This document shows, in pieces, positions 1 to 4,345 of a stretch of DNA of 9,380 nucleotides. The notes beneath the pieces are model-generated. The model was not told the origin of the DNA. It ran no database searches and was given only the letters and a program-made list of their open reading frames with translations. The position numbers and the translations under genes are program-made. The stretch lies in the NCBI GenBank assembly GCA_903888655.1, contig CAISUR010000539.1, positions 1 to 9,380 on the forward strand, in the 5' to 3' direction. The DNA comes from an uncultured Bacteroidota bacterium (lineage in GTDB: Bacteria; Bacteroidota; Bacteroidia; Flavobacteriales; Flavobacteriaceae). Each line of letters opens with the position of its first letter. Position 1 is the first letter of the stretch.

Positions 1-276
1 CAAAAACTTATAAAATGATTTTAACGAAGAAATTTTTCGGTTTACAGAACTATTTGAAATTCCTGTATCTACCATAAAAACTATCCAACTTCGAATCATA
101 CTATAATTTACCCCTTCCAAATTTTCTTGTTCAAAATTATTTTTTAAAAATTCCTGAAAAAAAAGTAAATCATTCACATACGCATTTACCGTATGTAAAG
201 AATAGTTCTTCTCGCGTTGAAGATATTCTTGAAAAGCTTCTTGGTTGTTCAAAGTTTTGTTGTTTAAGTAAAGCAT
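1..276 (-). CDS. xerC: Tyrosine recombinase XerC/XerD-type, N-terminal fragment (runs off left edge)
   Basis: The minus strand from 276 to 1 is an open frame of 92 codons with no stop, beginning MLYLNNKTLNNQEAFQEY and continuing past the window edge. The pattern QEYLQREKNYSLHTVNAY, followed by a helical stretch and NSSVNRKISSLKSFYKFL, is the SAM-like core-binding domain of Xer-type tyrosine recombinases. These cut and rejoin dif sites to resolve chromosome dimers. The catalytic domain with the R-H-R-Y residues lies outside the window, so activity cannot be judged. XerC rather than XerD is inferred from the position next to rpsU, common in Flavobacteria. The ATG at 276 is the only ATG near the domain start (the next in-frame Met is about 56 codons on), but the frame stays open upstream to about 346, so a TTG start is possible. 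No Shine-Dalgarno is seen. The start codon sits inside a GC-rich repeat. Confidence 0.85.
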   Translation of the reverse strand, partial: MLYLNNKTLNNQEAFQEYLQREKNYSLHTVNAYVNDLLFFQEFLKNNFEQENLEGVNYSMIRSWIVFMVDTGISNSSVNRKISSLKSFYKFL

Positions 277-298
277 CTCGACTGCGCTCGATGTGACA
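273..298. repeat. GC-rich flavobacterial REP-like element overlapping the xerC start
   Basis: The stretch contains two TCGA tetramers (278-281 and 288-291) around a CTGCGC centre, and a CATC...GATG outer pair. It is sharply more GC-rich than the surrounding AT-rich DNA. From memory, short elements of the form CTCGACTGCGCTCGATGTGA are scattered between genes in many Flavobacterium genomes; I cannot confirm its copy number here. In RNA from the minus strand it could fold into a short hairpin whose 3' side carries the xerC AUG (276-274). Its unusual placement at a start codon suggests that it either supplies the start or limits ribosome access to it. Confidence 0.55.
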
Positions 299-307
299 AT
301 TTCGCAT

Positions 308-355
308 AAAAAAATCGTTAGCAACAAAGTTATAAAACTTTAATTACTAACGATT
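308..355 (-). terminator. Rho-independent terminator of rpsU
   Basis: Perfect 9-bp arms, AATCGTTAG at 313-321 and CTAACGATT at 347-355, enclose a second 6-bp inverted repeat (326-331 with 336-341). On the minus strand the structure is followed at once by a run of seven T (314-308). It begins 23 nt after the rpsU stop and ends before xerC. The position and the T run show that it acts on rpsU transcripts. On the plus strand no T run follows, so it is not a bidirectional terminator. Confidence 0.85.
325..332 (-). promoter_or_regulatory. Candidate xerC -7 element inside the terminator
   Basis: On the minus strand this reads TAACTTTG, an exact match to the Bacteroidota -7 consensus TAnnTTTG. It is placed to start transcription about 40 nt before the xerC ATG. 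No TTG is found at the expected 18-21 nt upstream, so the -33 half is missing or degenerate and the call is weak. Its interest is that xerC lies behind a strong terminator and so needs either its own promoter or readthrough. Confidence 0.3.
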
Positions 356-378
356 AGTATATGCAAGAAAATTATAGA

Positions 379-573
379 CTAACTTTCTAAACTGTCTTTC
401 ATGTTTTGAATGTAAGCCGCTTTTTGGAACTTCATTCTATTTACAACTGATGGTTTGATAAATGCTTGACGTGCACGCAACTGACGAACAGTTCCTGTTT
501 TATCAAATTTTCTTTTATAGCGCTTTAATGCTCTATCGATATTTTCTCCGTCTTTAATTGGTATAATTAACAT
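379..573 (-). CDS. rpsU: 30S ribosomal protein bS21
   Basis: A 64-residue basic protein beginning MLIIPIKDGENIDRALKRYK, the classic bS21 start, with an Arg/Lys-rich middle (RQLRAR at 30-35) and a C-terminal helix ending AAYIQNMKDSLES. Its length and sequence match Flavobacterium bS21 along the whole protein. bS21 sits on the 30S platform near the 3' end of 16S rRNA. In Flavobacterium johnsoniae, bS21 with bS18 and bS6 is known to hold the anti-Shine-Dalgarno tail so that it cannot pair with mRNA, and Tyr54 of bS21 is one of the contacting residues; a Tyr is present at position 54 here. The gene has its own promoter, a very strong Shine-Dalgarno and a strong terminator, so it looks like a self-contained unit despite following the acyl-CoA dehydrogenase gene by 74 nt. 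Confidence 0.98.
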   Translation of the reverse strand: MLIIPIKDGENIDRALKRYKRKFDKTGTVRQLRARQAFIKPSVVNRMKFQKAAYIQNMKDSLES

Positions 574-582
574 AATATAGAC

Positions 583-590
583 ACCTCCTC
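583..590 (-). promoter_or_regulatory. Strong Shine-Dalgarno of rpsU
   Basis: The minus strand reads GAGGAGGT, 9 nt before the rpsU ATG, and a following G extends pairing with the CACCTCCT anti-SD of 16S rRNA. None of the other starts in the window that I checked carries such a site, as expected for Bacteroidota. Established work in Flavobacterium johnsoniae shows that rpsU is an exception: its Shine-Dalgarno lets ribosomes lacking bS21, whose anti-SD is free, translate rpsU preferentially, giving feedback on bS21 supply. Confidence 0.93.
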
Positions 591-602
591 TCGTTAAGGG
601 TG

Positions 603-632
603 CAAAAGTAAAAAATAATTATGACTTAACAA
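603..632 (-). promoter_or_regulatory. rpsU promoter (Bacteroidota -33/-7)
   Basis: On the minus strand TTG (632-630) and TACTTTTG (610-603) are separated by 19 nt, matching the Bacteroidota pattern TTG-N19-TAnnTTTG. A start a few bases downstream gives a leader of only about 20-25 nt that is mostly Shine-Dalgarno. The promoter fills most of the gap after the acyl-CoA dehydrogenase gene. No convincing terminator separates the two genes, so some readthrough is possible. Confidence 0.75.
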
Positions 633-647
633 TAATAAATTATTGAA

Positions 648-1817
648 TTATTTTACTGCTGGTTTATAATTCTGTTTATCGATAATCATTTTTGATAAAA
701 TCTCTTTCAAAATCTCCGAAGTTCCTCCACCGATAGGCCCTAAACGGCTATCTCGCAGTAATCGTGCCAATGGATATTCTTCCATATAACCATAACCTCC
801 TAGCATTTGAAGACAACTATATATCGCTTCATCAGCAACTTTGGTAGATTTTAATTTTGCCATTGTAGCTTCTTTTACAACATATTCGCCTTTGTTTAAT
901 CGGGCTGTCGCTGCATAATTAAATATTTTGCAATGTTCAACTTCTGTTGCGTGTTCTACCATAGTATGTCGCAATGCTTGAAACTTGTTTATCGTACTTC
1001 CAAAGGCATGTCGCTGCGACATGTATTCAATAGTATAATCAATGGCATATTCAGCTCTTGCATGAGCATTAATTGCCATAATCAATCGCTCTAAAGCAAA
1101 ATGCTGCATGATGTAAGGAAACCCTTTTCCTTCTTCTCCCATTAAATTTTCTTCAGGAATTTCAACATTATCAAAGGCTATTTCAGCCGTATCTGAAGCT
1201 CTCCATCCTAGTTTATCTAATTTTGTAGCGGAAATACCTTGCAAATTAGTATCCATCAAAAAGATACTTATTCCTTTGTTTCCAAGCTCCGGACTTGTTT
1301 TGGCTGCTACTACATAATAATCGGCATAAACTCCATTAGTAATAAATGTTTTTGAGCCATTTAAAATATATTTGTTCCCTTTTTTTACAGCTGTAGTTCT
1401 CATTCCTGCCACATCACTTCCGCCGAAAGGCTCGGTGATACATAATGCACCAATTTTATCTCCCGAAATACTCGGCGCTAGATAGTCTTGTTTAATTCGT
1501 TCATCTCCTTCGGCATTCAAATGCGTCATAGCTAAATAAGCATGCGCCCACATTGCCGCCGCAAAACCTGATGATTTTATTTTTTGAAGTTCCTCAAGAA
1601 AAACTACAGTATAGAATAAATCTAAATTCATTCCTCCATATGCTTCCGGATAAGCAATACCGAAAAACCCCATTTCTCCGAATTTTTTCCAAATAAATCG
1701 TTCGATTGTACCTGTTTTTTCCCATTTCTCAATATGAGGGACAACTTCTTTGTGTAAAAAGTCTCGTAAACTTTCTCTAAACAGCTCGTGTTCTTCTGTA
1801 AAATATATTGAATTCAT
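648..1817 (-). CDS. Acyl-CoA dehydrogenase (FAD flavoprotein)
   Basis: A full-length 389-residue acyl-CoA dehydrogenase, which oxidises an acyl-CoA thioester to the 2,3-enoyl-CoA and passes electrons to an electron-transfer flavoprotein in the cytoplasm. The N-terminal helical domain (about 1-120) is followed by the FAD/substrate signature CITEPFGGSDVAGMRTTA (126-143), KTFITNG (156-162), and the C-terminal helical domain with RHAFG (269-273), QMLGGYGY (337-344) and GGGTSEI (363-369). The usual MCAD-type catalytic Glu near the C-terminus is absent (Gly in the GGGTSE region). A Glu in ALERLIMA (E243) matches the helix-G catalytic Glu of isovaleryl-CoA and long-chain dehydrogenases. This suggests a branched-chain or long-chain substrate, but the substrate cannot be named from sequence. 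It starts 32 nt after the helix-hairpin-helix gene with no clear promoter in the gap, so it is probably the last gene of that operon. Confidence 0.95.
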   Translation of the reverse strand: MNSIYFTEEHELFRESLRDFLHKEVVPHIEKWEKTGTIERFIWKKFGEMGFFGIAYPEAYGGMNLDLFYTVVFLEELQKIKSSGFAAAMWAHAYLAMTHLNAEGDERIKQDYLAPSISGDKIGALCITEPFGGSDVAGMRTTAVKKGNKYILNGSKTFITNGVYADYYVVAAKTSPELGNKGISIFLMDTNLQGISATKLDKLGWRASDTAEIAFDNVEIPEENLMGEEGKGFPYIMQHFALERLIMAINAHARAEYAIDYTIEYMSQRHAFGSTINKFQALRHTMVEHATEVEHCKIFNYAATARLNKGEYVVKEATMAKLKSTKVADEAIYSCLQMLGGYGYMEEYPLARLLRDSRLGPIGGGTSEILKEILSKMIIDKQNYKPAVK

Positions 1818-1849
1818 GTAGGTAAAGCTATTTTTATTGTGTTATATTT

Positions 1850-2737
1850 TTAAAAATTCAAATATAGAGCAATTATTTTTATTTTATCAACAGGAAAACC
1901 CTTTATTTTTGATAAATCATCAATTTTAATATCTCCATTCATACTTCTGTATGTTACAATGTTTTTAGAAATTGGATACCTCAAATAAGGAAATTGACCT
2001 AATTCTTTTATAGAAGCTTCATTAATATTGATTTTCCTCGGATTTGGTTTGGCACTAATTGCAAAACTTTGATTGAGTTTTTCAATAACTTCGGGAGACA
2101 GCCCCCAAATATCCCTCATTTGATCCATAGACACAAAAGCACCTAACATATCCTTTTGTTTTACTATTCTGTCAGAAATAGCCTCACCAATTCCAGATAT
2201 TTTAATTAAATCTTCTTTTGTAGCACTATTAATATCTATAATTTTTATGGCCTCTTTTTTGGGGTATTCTATCCATTTTGGATTGGTTTTTTTATACCCA
2301 TTACCATCTTTATTATTGACCCAGTCAGGAAATTTAAAATAAGGTGCCATCACGTTTAGCAACGAATCTGAAACTCCTGTCACTTTTTGAAACTCTTCAG
2401 GTGAATTCACAAATAAACCTTGTTTTCTAAAAGCCAATAATTTGTCTATTTGTGCCGTTGTCATCCCAAATTTATATCCTTTTGAATCGGTAATAAAATT
2501 GGGATTAAAAGGATATATTTTTCTCTCAAATTGTGGTTTATCCTCATTAATAGTGTCCAACGTATTTTGAAGAGACATCCATTTTTGTTCTTCTAATGAA
2601 GGTTTATTTTCTTGATTAAAGTCGATATAATAAAATCCAATCTGCAAAATAATGATGATGCTGAACAAAAAAAGAATCCCTTTTCGTTGGTCTTTCGAAA
2701 AATTGAAAAAATGCTTTATGTTTTTAAGTAATTCCAA
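1850..2737 (-). CDS. Membrane-anchored helix-hairpin-helix (ComEA-like) protein
   Basis: 295 residues. A short basic N-terminus is followed by one hydrophobic segment (about 20-38, rich in I, L and F) and then three ComEA-type helix-hairpin-helix units: about 74-136 (KVTGVSDSLLNVM), 166-226 (INSATKEDLIKISGIGEAIS) and 236-294 (ININEASIKELG, KIKGFPVDKIKII). Such units bind DNA backbone without sequence specificity. With one TM anchor the domains most likely face the periplasm. A role in DNA uptake by analogy with ComEA is possible, but this family is common in Bacteroidota with no proven function. The start codon is TTG at 2737-2735, 2 nt after the pspC stop; an in-frame TGA lies just upstream and the next Met (residue 54) falls after the TM segment, so TTG is the only start that keeps the anchor. 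Translation is probably coupled to pspC. Confidence 0.88.
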   Translation of the reverse strand: MELLKNIKHFFNFSKDQRKGILFLFSIIIILQIGFYYIDFNQENKPSLEEQKWMSLQNTLDTINEDKPQFERKIYPFNPNFITDSKGYKFGMTTAQIDKLLAFRKQGLFVNSPEEFQKVTGVSDSLLNVMAPYFKFPDWVNNKDGNGYKKTNPKWIEYPKKEAIKIIDINSATKEDLIKISGIGEAISDRIVKQKDMLGAFVSMDQMRDIWGLSPEVIEKLNQSFAISAKPNPRKININEASIKELGQFPYLRYPISKNIVTYRSMNGDIKIDDLSKIKGFPVDKIKIIALYLNF

Positions 2738-2739
2738 AT

Positions 2740-2961
2740 TTACAAATCAAAAACAGAAGAACGCTTGGCGCGAATTAAATCTTTCAATTTTATCCAAAAC
2801 GCCAATGTTAGATAAAAACCAAAACCAAGACCTACGGTAACAAACGAAATGTAGATAAAAAACAAACGCACATTGGTCGCACGCATCCCTAATTTATCAG
2901 CTAAACGAGAAGATACATGAAAACCATGTTTTTCAAAAAAATATCGAATGTTTGTTATCAT
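2740..2961 (-). CDS. Small PspC-domain membrane protein
   Basis: 73 residues. The N-terminal half (FFEKHGFHVSSRLADKLGMRATNVRLFFIY) follows the PspC pattern of a short amphipathic segment leading into an R-L-F-F motif. One long hydrophobic segment (about 33-57, containing FVTVGLGFGFYLTLAFWI) is followed by a basic tail, KLKDLIRAKR. PspC domains occur in the phage-shock envelope-stress response, but stand-alone small forms in Bacteroidota have no established partner, and no pspA or other psp genes are visible here. The ATG overlaps the DUF2851 stop as ATGA, and the helix-hairpin-helix gene follows after 2 nt, so the three are almost certainly translated as a coupled set. Confidence 0.82.
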   Translation of the reverse strand: MITNIRYFFEKHGFHVSSRLADKLGMRATNVRLFFIYISFVTVGLGFGFYLTLAFWIKLKDLIRAKRSSVFDL

Positions 2962-4232
2962 TTTTTATCTTTAAGTAATTCTAATCCAATGGCGCATTGC
3001 AAACATTTTTTTTGATTACAATATTCATTTTTTAATTGTAATAAGGTTTGAGATTGAAAAGCATTTTTAGATTGAATTCCAAAAGTACTAAACTTTTCAA
3101 TAATGTTGTTTTTCTCTGACGGAATATTTGAAAGAAAATCAATTAAAAGTTCGGAATTATCTTTACCCAAACTATGGGCATAAGCAAATTGGATGGGAAC
3201 TATTGTGTTAATAATCAGTAAATCAATAAATGATTTGGTTAATGATTTTTCTTTTTTAGAACTCGTTTTATCAAAAGTATAGTGTGTTTTCCAATAATCA
3301 CTCACCGAAACATCAAAAATGTGATAAAGCTCTTGGACGGTTTTAGCAGCAATAATTTTTGAAAATAAATTTCTTTGTAAATGATATAACATGGCTAACT
3401 GCGCCAATCGAACCGTTGGAAAGTTATCGGGGCGATGTTTAAAAAACTGAATGGAATCAATTAATGGCTTTTGTAAATTGTATTTCAACGCTATATAATC
3501 ATACCAAGACTTGAGTTCTTTAGGATAGGCTTCTTCAACATGAAGTGGGATCATATTGGCTTGTCCGAAAAGTAATGCTTCAAGATACTTTACTTCTAAA
3601 GCTTCTTTTCGAATCACTGAAAACGTAATGGATTTGGCAATTTTAAAAAACATTTCGCCGTTAGTATTTAATCCAAAGTTTTTAGCTAATAAACAAAATA
3701 GTACTGATTCCCAATCATTTTCGGTTTCTTGTAATAGTTCATCGATTGGATTTGACTTTCGTTCTAATCGTTCAAAAAATAAACGTTCTTGCCAATTCGT
3801 CATTACAAAATGAGGCACTTCTTCAATGTAATTCTCACAAAAAATCCAAGATTTTTGAGTCGTTAGTTCTTTATACTTTTGAAGTTCTTCTCTGGAAACA
3901 TATTTCTGAAGCTCAAGGACCGGAATTTCAGAATTGTCCTTTCTAAAAATTGGAGTGTCGTGTTCCCAAACTACGTGCAGAATGACATTATTGTAATTAT
4001 CATCTTTCTCATGATGGTGCACATACCAATCGGAAGATTTTAGATGAATCTCAATATTTCCTGCCCATTTTTGATTTTGAATAACAATTTGAGCATTAAA
4101 AAAATCGGGACCTGCTTGTTGAATGAATTGTCCAAAATTAAGAATAGTTAGAACTTCCCTGTTTGTAGTTTTTAAATTGGTAATATCCAATTTTTTGTAC
4201 AACCAAATGTAGTGTAAAAAATCTTCTTTCAT
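2958..4232 (-). CDS. DUF2851 family protein, function unknown
   Basis: 424 residues, with no signal peptide or TM segment, so probably cytoplasmic. It matches the DUF2851 family of Bacteroidota by its N-terminal block: GPDFFNAQIVI (41-51), WAGNIEIHLKSSDWYVHHH (56-74) and DDNYNNVILHVVWEHD (77-92). The remainder is mostly helical. The C-terminus carries CNQKKCLQC (C405, C410, C413), and a further Cys sits at 132 (FCENY). Seen directly: a literal P42-D43 followed 18 residues later by E61-I-H63 inside predicted beta strands, resembling a PD-(D/E)XK nuclease core with His for Lys, plus a Cys arrangement that could hold a metal or Fe-S cluster. This is inference, not a family assignment. It is first in an operon with pspC, the helix-hairpin-helix gene and probably the acyl-CoA dehydrogenase. 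Confidence 0.88.
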   Translation of the reverse strand: MKEDFLHYIWLYKKLDITNLKTTNREVLTILNFGQFIQQAGPDFFNAQIVIQNQKWAGNIEIHLKSSDWYVHHHEKDDNYNNVILHVVWEHDTPIFRKDNSEIPVLELQKYVSREELQKYKELTTQKSWIFCENYIEEVPHFVMTNWQERLFFERLERKSNPIDELLQETENDWESVLFCLLAKNFGLNTNGEMFFKIAKSITFSVIRKEALEVKYLEALLFGQANMIPLHVEEAYPKELKSWYDYIALKYNLQKPLIDSIQFFKHRPDNFPTVRLAQLAMLYHLQRNLFSKIIAAKTVQELYHIFDVSVSDYWKTHYTFDKTSSKKEKSLTKSFIDLLIINTIVPIQFAYAHSLGKDNSELLIDFLSNIPSEKNNIIEKFSTFGIQSKNAFQSQTLLQLKNEYCNQKKCLQCAIGLELLKDKK

Positions 4233-4246
4233 AAATAGTATCTATA

Positions 4247-4260
4247 TGGCTTTGAAGCCA
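4247..4260. repeat. 14-bp palindrome in the DUF2851 leader
   Basis: TGGCTT and AAGCCA form perfect 6-bp arms around a TG centre. The palindrome lies between the DUF2851 start codon and its proposed -7 element, at about the expected transcription start. It could be an operator or a small hairpin at the 5' end of the operon mRNA. The arms are short, so chance is not excluded. Confidence 0.45.
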
Positions 4261-4291
4261 CTAAAGTAAATTTTTGTATTGAATTACACAA
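4261..4291 (-). promoter_or_regulatory. Putative promoter of the DUF2851 operon
   Basis: The minus strand has TTG at 4291-4289 and TACTTTAG at 4268-4261, spaced by 20 nt. The -7 box departs from TAnnTTTG at one base. Transcription would start close to the palindrome at 4247-4260. This is the only plausible promoter in the gap facing the operon. It sits back to back with the promoter of the PNGase gene. Confidence 0.5.
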
Positions 4292-4296
4292 ATTTC

Positions 4297-4325
4297 TTGA
4301 AATTAATTTTCAAAACTTATATTTG
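4297..4325 (+). promoter_or_regulatory. Promoter of the PNGase F-like gene
   Basis: TTG at 4297-4299 and TATATTTG at 4318-4325 are spaced by 18 nt. The -7 box is an exact match to the Bacteroidota consensus TAnnTTTG. The leader would be roughly 15 nt of A/T-rich sequence with no Shine-Dalgarno before the ATG at 4346. Confidence 0.7.
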
Positions 4326-4345
4326 TAAAACCAAATTAAAGCATA

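Noticed and set aside
631..645. AATAAT/ATTATT inverted repeat after the acyl-CoA dehydrogenase stop as a terminator
   Set aside because: It is all A/T, has almost no loop, lacks a following T run on the minus strand, and overlaps the rpsU -33 element.
2652..2840. Plus-strand open frame of about 62 codons across the helix-hairpin-helix/pspC junction
   Set aside because: It lies antisense to two well-supported genes, has a low-complexity Lys/Asn-rich product and no promoter or family resemblance.
3556..3946. Two plus-strand open frames antisense to the DUF2851 gene
   Set aside because: Both are fully inside a recognised gene and read as out-of-frame translations with no recognisable domain.
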